Assembly: GCA_007694015.1 (NCBI GenBank)
Contig: RECO01000311.1
Location: 1-39,901, forward strand
Reading direction: 5' to 3'
Source: Geminicoccaceae bacterium
GTDB taxonomy: Bacteria > Pseudomonadota > Alphaproteobacteria > Geminicoccales > Geminicoccaceae
Length of the DNA: 39,901 bases
The position numbers were made by a program, and so were the translations under genes. The notes under the pieces were generated by a model. It worked only from the letters and a program-made list of their open reading frames with translations, ran no database searches and had not been told where the DNA came from. This document shows positions 15,269 through 23,278 of this stretch, piece by piece. Every line of letters begins with the position of its first letter. The stretch's first letter is position 1.

Positions 15269-15392
15269 GAGCGTTTTCCGCAATGCTTCGCCCATCCCGC
15301 ACCCCCGCCCGGCCAGCCACGAGTGTACGATGCCATGGGTGGCCGGGCGGGGGTGCGGGATGGGCGAAGCTGAGCCTGAACGGAACACGCTC
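15269..15392. repeat. Long inverted repeat, 31-bp perfect arms plus outer arms
   Basis: Arms at 15285-15315 and 15340-15370 are exact reverse complements over 31 bp, separated by 24 bp. Outside them, GAGCGTTTTCCG (15269-15280) and CGGAACACGCTC (15381-15392) pair at 11 of 12 positions. No coding frame fits. The element ends 36 bp before the MBL-fold gene. It looks like a palindromic interspersed element (REP/BIME or MITE-like), but no second copy is visible here. Confidence 0.75.
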
Positions 15393-15427
15393 CAGCCTTC
15401 TGCAAAAGACCGTCGAGGGAGGGTTTT

Positions 15428-16207
15428 ATGGTTCGCATCGCCGCGGTCGTCGCCTGGTTCGTCTCGGCGAGCCTGCCGGCCTGGGCCGGCTGCTTTCCCA
15501 TCGCCCAAGGACCGGCCAGCCTGCACCTCGCTGCCTACACGCCGGAGCCCCTGCCCGAAGATGCCACCTTGCGCCTGAGCTTTCTGGGCCACGCCTCGTT
15601 CTTGATCGAGAGCCAGGGCGGGGTGAGTGCCGTCACCGACTACAACGCCGTCCACCGCGCCCCGTTCGCGCCGACCATCGTCACCATGAACAACGCGCAC
15701 CGCACGCATTGGACGGACCGGATCGAGCCCGGCGTCGAAGAGGTGTTGCGTGGCTGGGACCCGGCCGGCGGGCTCGCCGAACACGACGTCACCATCGACG
15801 ACATGCGGGTGCGCAACGTGGTGACGAGCGTGCGCGGCCGCGAGGGCTGGGGTGCGAACAGCAACTCGATTTTCGTGTTCGAGGTGGACGACCTCTGCGT
15901 GGCGCATCTGGGCCACCTCCACCACCCGCTGGAGGACTATCACCTGGCCGAACTCGGCATCATCGACGTGCTGCTCGTGCCGGTCGACGGCATGTGGACC
16001 ATGCCGCACCGGACCGCGGTCGAGGTGATCGAGCAGATCCGCCCTGCCGTGGTGGTGCCGATGCACTATTTCGGCCGCCACGTGCTCGACGCGTTCCTGG
16101 CCCAGATGGACCCGGCTTGGGGCGTGCGTTGGCTGGAGGAGCCGGTCTGGTCGCTGTCGCGCGCGAGTCTGCCCTTTCGTCAGATCGTCGTCATGCCGGG
16201 GTCTTGA
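15428..16207 (+). CDS. Exported MBL-fold hydrolase-like protein
   Basis: This 259-residue protein has a signal peptide (hydrophobic run ending ASLPAWAG near residue 21) followed by a metallo-beta-lactamase fold of the COG2220/UlaG-like type. The first strand FLGHASFLIES and the late VPMHYFG are typical. The usual HxHxDH motif is replaced by NNAHRTHWTD, and the central position reads AHLGHLHHPLED, so the metal site differs from textbook MBL enzymes. A variant family of secreted proteins with this pattern is likely. Substrate and activity are unknown. It follows the inverted repeat and converges with lysE, with only 3 nt between the stops. Confidence 0.75.
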   Translation: MVRIAAVVAWFVSASLPAWAGCFPIAQGPASLHLAAYTPEPLPEDATLRLSFLGHASFLIESQGGVSAVTDYNAVHRAPFAPTIVTMNNAHRTHWTDRIEPGVEEVLRGWDPAGGLAEHDVTIDDMRVRNVVTSVRGREGWGANSNSIFVFEVDDLCVAHLGHLHHPLEDYHLAELGIIDVLLVPVDGMWTMPHRTAVEVIEQIRPAVVVPMHYFGRHVLDAFLAQMDPAWGVRWLEEPVWSLSRASLPFRQIVVMPGS

Positions 16208-16210
16208 GGC

Positions 16211-16858
16211 TCAAAGCACGGCGTGGCCGACGACGCCGATCCCCAGCAAGATCAAGAGCACGCCGACACCCCGGTGGACCCGGTGCAGCCAGATGTCGGC
16301 GACGCGCCCGGAGACGTGCCCCACGACCCAAACGAAGGCGGCCCAGCAGAGGATGGCGCCCAGAAAAATGCCGGCCGTCAACGCCACCAGCGCCTCCGCC
16401 CAGAGCGCTTGCTCGATCCGGTTGTGGATACCGAGTGCCGTGAACATGGCCGCGAACGCGCCCGCGATCGCGGGGTTGCCGATGGTCACGAGGAACGCCT
16501 GCGTCGTCGAGGCCAAGAGACGGCCTTGGCTCGCGATCGGCACGATGCCGGGCTTGAGCTTGGGCTTCGCCTTCGCGCCGATCTCCAACACGGCGGCGAC
16601 ACCAACCGCGATCAAGACCAAACCGGCGCCGATCTCCAACTCACGGACGTGATCGTCGAACCAGGCCTTGAGCATGCCGACGCCGAGGCCGACGAAGCCG
16701 CCGATGATCGCATCGGCAACGGCCGTGCCGACGCCGCACGCCATGCCGCCGCGGAACCCCCAATGCAGCGTCTGCCTGAGGGCGAGTGCGCCGACGGGAC
16801 CGAAGGGCGCCGCCAGCAGCAACCCCGCCAAGGAACCGAGGAGAAAGAGTGCGATCAA
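16211..16858 (-). CDS. LysE family amino-acid exporter
   Basis: This 215-residue inner-membrane protein has six predicted helices in the LysE/RhtB arrangement. The N-terminus LLAAPFGPVGALALRQTLHWGFRGGMACGVGTAVADAII is the family signature region, with a conserved Pro-Gly pair in PFGPVG. The central loop is Lys-rich (AKAKPKLKPG), followed by TIGNPAIAGAFAAMF. Members export amino acids such as lysine, homoserine or threonine; the substrate is unknown. The start is a TTG at 16858 with only a weak ribosome site. It is a single gene, convergent with the MBL-fold gene. Confidence 0.85.
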   Translation of the reverse strand: MIALFLLGSLAGLLLAAPFGPVGALALRQTLHWGFRGGMACGVGTAVADAIIGGFVGLGVGMLKAWFDDHVRELEIGAGLVLIAVGVAAVLEIGAKAKPKLKPGIVPIASQGRLLASTTQAFLVTIGNPAIAGAFAAMFTALGIHNRIEQALWAEALVALTAGIFLGAILCWAAFVWVVGHVSGRVADIWLHRVHRGVGVLLILLGIGVVGHAVL

Positions 16859-16983
16859 AAGCGTCGAGGCCCGAACTCACCGCGCGCCGGCGCCGCGGCG
16901 TCCATCCGCCTCATAACCCGCGAGCCCGCCGCTCGGAACCGCGTCTCGCCTCCCGACATAGGTGGCAGCAGCCGAGCCCGCCC

Positions 16984-17532
16984 TCACCCGCCGTGCGGAA
17001 TGTCGTGCACGTGGACGTCGTGCGCGGCGTGGCGGGTGAGGATGGACAGGGCCGCCGCCGCCATGTCTTCGTCCTTCAGTTGGACCCAAAGCAGAATGCC
17101 GCCGGCGTCGAGCTGTTCCTGCAGCCAATCGGCATGGCGCCGGTCGATCACGTGCCCGAGCACGCTGGCCGCGAGCGTCCCCGCGACCGCGGCCCCGATG
17201 ACGAGGCCCGTGACGATGCCGGTGGACGCAACGACGCCACCGGCGGCGATCAACGGCGGCGCCCACGTCAGCGAGCCGATCATCCGCCCTTCGTTCGCAG
17301 CCGGATCGGCCGGCCGGCGATAGGCCAGGCGTGGTGTCGCCGGCTCGTCCACCAGGTCGTCGACCTTGGCATAGGTGTGGCCGAGCTTCCGTTCGACCGT
17401 GGCCCGGTCGGCCAGGAGGCTCAAATCGGCCTCCTCGAAGCCGGCATCGAGCAGCGCCTGCACCGCCTCGTCGAGGTCGACGACCTCCTCGAACACCGCC
17501 ACCGCTTCCTGCTTCGCCTTGCCGCCGGTCAT
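16984..17532 (-). CDS. Glycine-zipper membrane protein, stress-protein-like
   Basis: This 182-residue protein begins with an acidic domain, AVFEEVVDLDEAVQALLDAGFEEADLSLLA, similar to the N-terminal part of general stress proteins of the YflT/DUF1269 kind. A helical Gly/Ala-rich stretch follows (ITGLVIGAAVAGTLAASVLGHVIDRR is the tail of it), a glycine zipper that could span the membrane twice. The C-terminal domain resembles a second copy of the first and ends in His residues (HAAHDVHVHDIPHGG), a possible metal site. GGGAGG lies 6 nt before ATG 17532. No pathway can be inferred. Confidence 0.7.
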   Translation of the reverse strand: MTGGKAKQEAVAVFEEVVDLDEAVQALLDAGFEEADLSLLADRATVERKLGHTYAKVDDLVDEPATPRLAYRRPADPAANEGRMIGSLTWAPPLIAAGGVVASTGIVTGLVIGAAVAGTLAASVLGHVIDRRHADWLQEQLDAGGILLWVQLKDEDMAAAALSILTRHAAHDVHVHDIPHGG

Positions 17533-17664
17533 GGCCAGCCTCCCTGGTGCACGGGCGCAGGCGGCGCGTTCCGCCGAGCCTGCGCCGTTGATGCACGAAA
17601 TCTATCGAATTGTGCGGCTCCGGCCGAGTCGGACCTGGTGGACCCGCCTTCGCCAAAGCGGCAT

Positions 17665-17682
17665 GGGGGGATCGCCCCCTTT
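17665..17682. terminator. G5/C5 hairpin with T run
   Basis: GGGGGGATCGCCCCCTTT forms a 5-bp GC stem followed by TTT in the 218-bp space between two divergent genes. No gene obviously ends here on the plus strand, so it may be an attenuator for the flavin reductase gene or chance. The rest of the gap shows no clear promoter. Confidence 0.3.
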
Positions 17683-17750
17683 GACCCGTGCGCCCCGCTG
17701 GGCTACGGCCAAGCAGCGCGTGTGGCAAGCGAAGGAGTTTCCCCCAAGCC

Positions 17751-18383
17751 ATGTTCTACCGGACCGATCAGCCACACGGGCTGCCGCACAATCCCTTCAA
17801 CGCGCTGGTCGTCCCGCGCCCGATCGGCTGGATCTCGACCGTCGATCGCGACGGCCGCGCCAATCTCGCACCCTATTCGTTCTTCAACGCCGTCGCCTAC
17901 ACGCCGCCGCAGGTGGTGTTTTCGGGCACCGGGCCGCACGGAGCGGGTGGGGGGCTGAAGGACAGCATCCAGAACGTGATCGACACCGGGGAGTTCGTCT
18001 GCAACTTCGTTTCGGTCGCTCTGGACGAAGCGATGAACCAGAGTTCGTCCGCGGCCCCCCGCGGCGTCGACGAGTTCGAGGTCGCGGGTCTCACCAAGGC
18101 GCCGAGCGAACTGGTGAAGCCGCCGCGGGTCAAGGAAAGCCTCGCGCATTTGGAGTGTACGCTGTTGCAGGTGATCGAGCTTGCAACGCTGGATCCCGTG
18201 GCTGCCCCCAACCGCTTGGTCATCGGCAAGGTCGTGGGCGTGCACATCGACGACACCGTCCTGACCGACGGCCGGGTCGACATGGCGAAGCTGCGGCCCT
18301 TGGCGCGGCTCGGCTACATGGACTACGCCCCGATCACCGAGGTGTTCGAGATGCAGCGGCCGAGCTGGCCGCCTGGAGCCTGA
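17751..18383 (+). CDS. Flavin reductase-like, FMN-binding split-barrel protein
   Basis: This 210-residue protein belongs to the flavin_Reduct (DIM6/NTAB) family, whose members bind FMN and either reduce flavins for two-component monooxygenases or act as small oxidoreductases. The N-terminus carries NPFNALVVPRPIGWIST and the core reads ANLAPYSFFNAVAYTPPQVVFS, the standard FMN-binding region; DTGEFVCNFVS follows. The start is ATG 17751, after GAAGGAG at 17731. It is followed 3 nt later by the TTG of an acetyltransferase, so they share a transcript. The flavin monooxygenase at 34.1 kb is too far away to be assumed a partner. Confidence 0.85.
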   Translation: MFYRTDQPHGLPHNPFNALVVPRPIGWISTVDRDGRANLAPYSFFNAVAYTPPQVVFSGTGPHGAGGGLKDSIQNVIDTGEFVCNFVSVALDEAMNQSSSAAPRGVDEFEVAGLTKAPSELVKPPRVKESLAHLECTLLQVIELATLDPVAAPNRLVIGKVVGVHIDDTVLTDGRVDMAKLRPLARLGYMDYAPITEVFEMQRPSWPPGA

Positions 18384-18386
18384 GCC

Positions 18387-18956
18387 TTGGCGCCCTGCGA
18401 GCGCATCGAGACGGCACGGCTCCTGCTGCGCCCGCCGAGCGAGGCGGACATGCCCGCGTTCCTTGCGATGCACGCCGATCCCGAGGTGATGGCCTATTTC
18501 GCGCAAACCTTCGACGCGCTGGAGACCCGCGACTTCGTCGACCGGATGCTGGCGCACCGGGCCCGACACGGCTTCGGCATGTGGACGGTGGCCCGCCAAA
18601 GCGACGGCGAGGCGGTCGGCATGGTCGGCCTGCTGGTGCCAACCTTCCAGGCTCGTTTTACGCCCTGCGTCGAGATCAGCTGGCGCCTCGCCCGCGCCCA
18701 TTGGGGCAAGGGCTACGCCCTCGAAGCGGCGGCAGCCACCCTCGCCTTCGGCTTCGACGAGTTGGGCCTGGACGCAATCGTGGCCTTCACGGTCCCCGCC
18801 AACCAACGCTCCTGGCGGCTCATGGAGCAGCTCTGGATGCGGCGCGACCCCAAGGACGACTTCGACCACCCCAACCTGCCCGCGGGTCATCCGCTCAGGC
18901 GTCACGTCCTCTACCGCCGTAGCGCCGCTGCCTGGCGGCAACGGGCACCGGGCTGA
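18387..18956 (+). CDS. GNAT acetyltransferase, RimJ/RimL type
   Basis: This 189-residue protein begins with CERIETARLLLRPPSEADMPAF, the standard start of the RimJ/RimL subgroup that acetylates N-termini, antibiotics or small amines. The acetyl-CoA motif region is WRLARAHWGKGYALEAAAA and motif B is TVPANQRSWRLMEQLWM. The TTG at 18387 is the best start: it lies 3 nt after the upstream stop, with GGAG about 8 nt before it, and the next in-frame ATG would remove the conserved ETARL strand. The acceptor is unknown. It converges on cca. Confidence 0.83.
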   Translation: MAPCERIETARLLLRPPSEADMPAFLAMHADPEVMAYFAQTFDALETRDFVDRMLAHRARHGFGMWTVARQSDGEAVGMVGLLVPTFQARFTPCVEISWRLARAHWGKGYALEAAAATLAFGFDELGLDAIVAFTVPANQRSWRLMEQLWMRRDPKDDFDHPNLPAGHPLRRHVLYRRSAAAWRQRAPG

Positions 18957-19008
18957 GCCGGCCGATCGCCGGAGCAGGCACGGCCGAACGGGGTCCAGGG
19001 TCCGCCCT

Positions 19009-20241
19009 TCATGGCCGGTCGGGCGCTTCGAGGCGGCGGGCCAGTTCGGCGAGGCAGGCGGCCCGATCGGCCACGCAGCCCCCCTCCAGCCACCAGGCTT
19101 CGATCGCGGCCAATAGCCGGCCGACCGCCGGGCCCGGCGGCACGCCGCGGGCGAGCACATCGCGGCCCAAGAGCGGCAGGCGGGGCGTGGCAAGTGCGGC
19201 GAGCCGGTCGGCGAACCCCGGCAGCGGCCGGTCGACGGCGAAGAGCGTCGCCGCCAGGGCCGCGTCCTTGCCTTGGCGGTAGAGCCAGCGGCGGAGTTCG
19301 CCGTCGTCCTCGGCGCTCAGATCCCGTGCCGGCACCGCGATCAGGCGGGCCAACCGCTCGGCATCGGCCCTGGAAGGCTTGAGCCGCTGGACCAGGCCCG
19401 CGTGCGTGCGCGGCGGGTCGGCCGTGGCGCGCAACAGCGCGGCCAGCCGGCGCAACGCGTCCGGCGCCGGCTCGACCGTGACCAGCCGCTCGAACGGCAG
19501 GAGCTCGACCCTTGCCCCCAAGAGCCAAGCCAAGAGCCCGATCCCGTCCATGTGCCGCACCGCGGCGCGGGGGTCGGGTGCTGCCAAGAGCTTCCACAAC
19601 TCGTGCTGCAACCGCTCGCCCGAGAGGTGCGCCATGCCGGCGATGCCGGCCCCAAGCGCTGCCAGCGTCGCCGCATCCGGCGCCTCGCGGCCGAAGCCGG
19701 CATGGAAGCGAAAGAACCGCAATATCCTAAGATAGTCCTCGTGGATGCGCGTTGTCGGATCGCCGACGAAGCGCACCCGCCCGGCCATCAGGTCGGCCTC
19801 GCCGCCGAAGGGATCGAACAGATGGCCCGCGCGGTCGGCGCTCATGGCGTTGAAGGTGAAGTCGCGCCGCGCCGCATCCACGGTGAAGTCGTCGGTGAAG
19901 GCCACCGTCGCATGGCGGCCGAAGGTCGCCACGTCGCGGCGGAGCGTCGTGATCTCGAACGGCTGGTGGTCGACCACGGCCGTCACCGTGCCGTGCTGCA
20001 AGCCGGTCGGGATCGCCTTGATCCCGGCAGCGGCCACGAGCGCCAGCACCCGCTCGGGCGGCTCGGCCGTGGCCAGATCGAGGTCGAGCCCCGGCCGGGC
20101 ACGGCCCAACAGCGTGTCGCGCACGCAGCCGCCGACGAACCGCGCGGGCTTACCGCCGGCCTCCAGGGCGTCGAGCAGCCAGAGCGTCGCTCGGGCGGTG
20201 CGCCAGGGGGCGGCAACGAGGCGGGGATCGGGTGTTTGCAT
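19009..20241 (-). CDS. cca: CCA tRNA nucleotidyltransferase
   Basis: This 410-residue enzyme adds or repairs the 3' CCA of tRNA. It is a class II nucleotidyltransferase: the Gly-rich motif GGCVRD is at 37-42 and the catalytic Asp pair sits in DLDLAT at 53-58. RRDFTFNAMS, LFDPFGGEADL and the template segment RIHEDYLRILRFFRF follow in the usual order. The C-terminal helical tail is of normal length. tRNA-Arg in this window already encodes CCA, so here the enzyme may serve repair or other tRNAs. It is divergent from rluA, 45 bp apart. In many alphaproteobacteria cca follows the CoA pyrophosphatase gene directly; here rluA lies between them. Confidence 0.95.
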   Translation of the reverse strand: MQTPDPRLVAAPWRTARATLWLLDALEAGGKPARFVGGCVRDTLLGRARPGLDLDLATAEPPERVLALVAAAGIKAIPTGLQHGTVTAVVDHQPFEITTLRRDVATFGRHATVAFTDDFTVDAARRDFTFNAMSADRAGHLFDPFGGEADLMAGRVRFVGDPTTRIHEDYLRILRFFRFHAGFGREAPDAATLAALGAGIAGMAHLSGERLQHELWKLLAAPDPRAAVRHMDGIGLLAWLLGARVELLPFERLVTVEPAPDALRRLAALLRATADPPRTHAGLVQRLKPSRADAERLARLIAVPARDLSAEDDGELRRWLYRQGKDAALAATLFAVDRPLPGFADRLAALATPRLPLLGRDVLARGVPPGPAVGRLLAAIEAWWLEGGCVADRAACLAELARRLEAPDRP

Positions 20242-20286
20242 CGCTGCCTCTTAGGTGCTGCGCCCGATCCGTGCTAGGGGCAGCCG

Positions 20287-21078
20287 ATGTCCCGCATCGA
20301 CCGCCCGAGAGGCCCCAGGCGCCGCCAGCAGCTCACCGTGGCGCTCGAGCGTCTGCCCGCCGACGGCCGCGTCACGGCCGCGTTGAGCGAGGCCGATCTC
20401 TTGGCCCGCGTGCTCCACGTCGATCCATGGGTCATCGTCATCGACAAGCCCGCGGGGCTGCCGGTCCACGCCGGCCCGACCAGCCCCGACCACCTGGAGC
20501 GTTATCTGGGGGCGCTGGCGATGGGCTATGCCGGCCCGCCGCAACTCGCCCACCGGCTCGATCGCGACACCTCGGGCTGCCTGGCCCTCGGCCGCCACCG
20601 CCGTGCGCTGAGGCGGCTCGGCGCGCTGTTCGAGAGTGGCCGCGTCGCCAAGACCTATTGGGCCGTGGTCGACGGCGTGCCCGAGACGGACGCCGGCACC
20701 ATCGACCAGCCGATCTCGAAGGTGAGCGACCGGCGCGGCTGGCGCATGGTGGCCGACCCGGCAGGGCGCTCGGCGCTGACCGACTACCGGGTGCTGGCCT
20801 CGGGCGGTGGGCGGAGCTGGATCGAGTTTCGGCCGCGCACCGGCCGCACCCACCAGTTGCGCGTCCACGCCGCCATGATGGGCTGGCCGATCCTGGGCGA
20901 CGGCTTCTACGCCGAGGGTGACGCCCGCGAGGGCCCGCTGCTGCTCCACGCCCGCAGCCTCACCCTGCCGCTCGACCCTGCGGCCCCGATCCACGCCGAA
21001 GCCGCGGCGCCGCCGCATGTCCAGACGGCGCTGGACGCCCTCAAGGCGGCGGGTCCAACACCGCTTCCGCCCCGTTGA
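20287..21078 (+). CDS. RluA family pseudouridine synthase
   Basis: This 263-residue protein carries the catalytic motif HRLDRDTSG at 89-97, with Asp92 as the nucleophile. Other blocks are VIVIDKPAGLPVHAG at the N-terminus, AKTYWAVVDG and the C-terminal RTGRTHQLRVHAAMMGWPILGD. No S4 domain is visible, so it resembles the stand-alone RluA or TruC group acting on rRNA or tRNA. The start is ATG 20287. Its last 38 nt overlap the convergent CoA pyrophosphatase gene. It appears inserted between cca and the DUF1285/CoA pyrophosphatase pair, on the opposite strand. Confidence 0.9.
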   Translation: MSRIDRPRGPRRRQQLTVALERLPADGRVTAALSEADLLARVLHVDPWVIVIDKPAGLPVHAGPTSPDHLERYLGALAMGYAGPPQLAHRLDRDTSGCLALGRHRRALRRLGALFESGRVAKTYWAVVDGVPETDAGTIDQPISKVSDRRGWRMVADPAGRSALTDYRVLASGGGRSWIEFRPRTGRTHQLRVHAAMMGWPILGDGFYAEGDAREGPLLLHARSLTLPLDPAAPIHAEAAAPPHVQTALDALKAAGPTPLPPR

Positions 21079-21667
21079 GCAGGCGCGCGAAGTTGACGAG
21101 CATCGCCGCCGTTGCCCCCCAGATGTAGCGCTTTTGATAGGGCAGGACCCAATAATGCCGGGTCAGCCCGCCCTTGTCGTAGCTGTCGCGGCGGTGGTTC
21201 TGGGCATCGAGCACGAAGCCGAGCGGCACCTCGAACACCTCCGCCACCTCGAACGGGTCGGGGGCCAAACCGAAGGGCGGCTCGATCCAGGCGACCACCG
21301 GATGCACCCGGTAGCCGGTCACGGTGTCGTAGGGGTTCAGCTCGCCGAGGATGCGGCAATGCGCCGGGCTGAGGCCGATTTCCTCGGCCGTCTCGCGCAG
21401 GGCGGTGGCCGCCGGATCCGGGTCGTCCGGCTCCATCCGCCCGCCCGGAAAGCTGATCTGGCCCGCATGGTCGCGCAGATGCGCCGTGCGCTGCGTCAAG
21501 ATCACCGTCGGCTCGTCGTGACCGACCACGCCGATCAACACCGCCGCCGGGGTCTTTTGGGGCGAGATCGCGCGGTGGCCTTGATCGCCGGTGATCAGTT
21601 CCATGGGCGGGCGCTGACGAATGCGCTCGCGGATCGCACCGGGCGTCAGTGCCAAGGGCGTTCTCAT
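21041..21667 (-). CDS. CoA pyrophosphatase (Nudix hydrolase)
   Basis: This 208-residue Nudix enzyme hydrolyses CoA and its derivatives to phosphopantetheine and ADP. Both signatures are present: the CoA-specific ILTQRTAHLRDHAGQISFPGG block and the Nudix helix GGRMEPDDPDPAATALRETAEE. The ATG at 21667 overlaps the upstream DUF1285 stop (ATGA), showing coupling. An open frame continues far upstream across the MoxR region, but that is on the other strand's genes and is not used. DUF1285 and CoA pyrophosphatase together are a common alphaproteobacterial pair. Confidence 0.92.
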   Translation of the reverse strand: MRTPLALTPGAIRERIRQRPPMELITGDQGHRAISPQKTPAAVLIGVVGHDEPTVILTQRTAHLRDHAGQISFPGGRMEPDDPDPAATALRETAEEIGLSPAHCRILGELNPYDTVTGYRVHPVVAWIEPPFGLAPDPFEVAEVFEVPLGFVLDAQNHRRDSYDKGGLTRHYWVLPYQKRYIWGATAAMLVNFARLLNGAEAVLDPPP

Positions 21668-22200
21668 TGCGGCTCCAACGGGAAAAACATGCCGGCACTC
21701 CAAACCCCCAAGCCCGCCTCCCCCTCGACCGCCAACTCGACGAAGTCGTAGAACACGTTGCGGCCGATCCGCGCCTCCAGACCGTCGCGCACCATGACGT
21801 AGGGCGCCATGCTGCCGTCGGGCTGCCGGCCCAGCCGGAGCGGGTGCGCCGCATCCAGTGGCACCGTCTCGTCCAGATTGGTCGACCAGGCGATGCACTG
21901 GTCGGTGCCGCTGCCCTCGACCTGCATGCGCACCACCACGAACGGTACGTCCGCCACCTCGACCGTGCCGCGTTCGCCGGGTGTGACCAGCCAGTAGCGG
22001 CCATCCTTGGTCCGCCGCAGCACCGAGGCGAAGAGCTTGACCATGCCGGGACGCTGGATGGGCGAGCCGCGATAGGTCCAGGTGCCGTCCCGAGCGATGG
22101 CGATGCCCAAATCGCCGCAATCGGCATGGCCTCGGGCAACCTCGCGCTCCAACAGCGCGAAGGCTTTTTGCAATCGGGGGTTCGCCGTAGCCGTGGCCAT
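21664..22200 (-). CDS. DUF1285 family protein
   Basis: This 178-residue cytosolic protein is of the DUF1285 family, whose function is not established. Visible features are the N-terminal CGDLGIAIARDGTWTYRGSPIQRPGMVKLFASVLRR region and a C-terminal FYDFVELAVEGEAGLGVWSAG block, mainly beta structure. Translation starts at ATG 22200 and its stop overlaps the CoA pyrophosphatase start by 4 nt. It is divergent from moxR, with 82 bp between starts. Confidence 0.85.
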   Translation of the reverse strand: MATATANPRLQKAFALLEREVARGHADCGDLGIAIARDGTWTYRGSPIQRPGMVKLFASVLRRTKDGRYWLVTPGERGTVEVADVPFVVVRMQVEGSGTDQCIAWSTNLDETVPLDAAHPLRLGRQPDGSMAPYVMVRDGLEARIGRNVFYDFVELAVEGEAGLGVWSAGMFFPLEPQ

Positions 22201-22282
22201 GCACTACATGTGTGGGGGAAGGGGGCTCTCGGCAAGCACGATCGGTGTTTGCAACCGTACCCCGGAGCAGAGGGAGAAGGGC

Positions 22283-23278
22283 TTGGCGGCACCGGAAACC
22301 GACCTCCTGGACGACGTCGACCGCACCATCGAGCGGCTCGCTGCGGTCAAGGCCGAGGTGGGCCAGGCGATCTTCGGGCAGGAGAACGTCATCGAGCTCG
22401 GCCTGATCACCCTCCTCGCCGGCGGCCACGGGCTCCTGGTCGGCATGCCGGGCCTCGCCAAGACGCGGCTGGTGGAGACGCTCGCCGTGGTCCTCGGCCT
22501 CGCCCAAAAGCGTGTGCAGTTCACCCCCGATCTCATGCCCGCCGACATCCTGGGCTCCGAGGTGCTCGACGAGGGCGCCGACGGCAAGCGCCACTTCCGC
22601 TTCATCGAAGGCCCGATCTTCTGCCAGCTGTTGATGGCGGACGAGATCAACCGCGCCAGCCCGCGCACCCAAGCGGCCTTGTTGCAGGCGATGCAGGAGC
22701 ACCGTGTCACCATCGCCGGCGCCGACCGGCCGCTGCCGACGCCGTTCCACGTCCTCGCCACCCAAAACCCGATCGAGCAGGAGGGCACCTACCCACTGCC
22801 GGAAGCCCAGCTCGACCGCTTCCTGCTCGAGATCGACATCGATTACCCGGACATCGAGGCCGAACGCCGATTGATGGTCGCCACGACCGGCACGGCAACC
22901 ACCAAGCTGCGCACCGTCTTGGACCCGCCGGAACTCGCGGCGATGCAGCGGCTGGTCCGCTCGGTCCCCGTCGGCGAACAGGTGGTCGAGGCCATCCTCC
23001 AGCTCGTGCGCGCCGGCCGGCCGCAGACCAGCGACGACCCGGCGCTGGTCGAGCAGGTGGCCTATGGACCGGGCCCTCGCGCCAGCCAGGCCTTGATGCT
23101 GACGGCGCGCGCCCGTGCGCTTTTGGGCGGCCGCCTGGCGCCGTCGCTCGACGACGTCCGCGCGCTGGCCTACCCGGTGTTGAAGCATCGCATGGCGCTG
23201 ACCTTCGCCGCCCGGGCCGATGGGATCACGCTCGCCGACGTCGTCCGCCGCCTCGTCGACCGCAACGTCGCGGCATGA
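22283..23278 (+). CDS. MoxR family AAA+ ATPase
   Basis: This 331-residue AAA+ ATPase belongs to the MoxR family, chaperones that act with VWA-domain proteins to mature enzyme complexes or envelope structures. Walker A is GMPGLAKT (54-61), Walker B is LLMADE (116-121), then sensor 1 ATQNPIEQEGTYPLPEAQLDRF. The start is a TTG at 22283 with GGAG about 6 nt upstream; an open frame upstream overlaps the divergent DUF1285 gene. The stop overlaps DUF58 (ATGA), opening a four-gene coupled operon. The client of this system is unknown. Confidence 0.9.
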   Translation: MAAPETDLLDDVDRTIERLAAVKAEVGQAIFGQENVIELGLITLLAGGHGLLVGMPGLAKTRLVETLAVVLGLAQKRVQFTPDLMPADILGSEVLDEGADGKRHFRFIEGPIFCQLLMADEINRASPRTQAALLQAMQEHRVTIAGADRPLPTPFHVLATQNPIEQEGTYPLPEAQLDRFLLEIDIDYPDIEAERRLMVATTGTATTKLRTVLDPPELAAMQRLVRSVPVGEQVVEAILQLVRAGRPQTSDDPALVEQVAYGPGPRASQALMLTARARALLGGRLAPSLDDVRALAYPVLKHRMALTFAARADGITLADVVRRLVDRNVAA

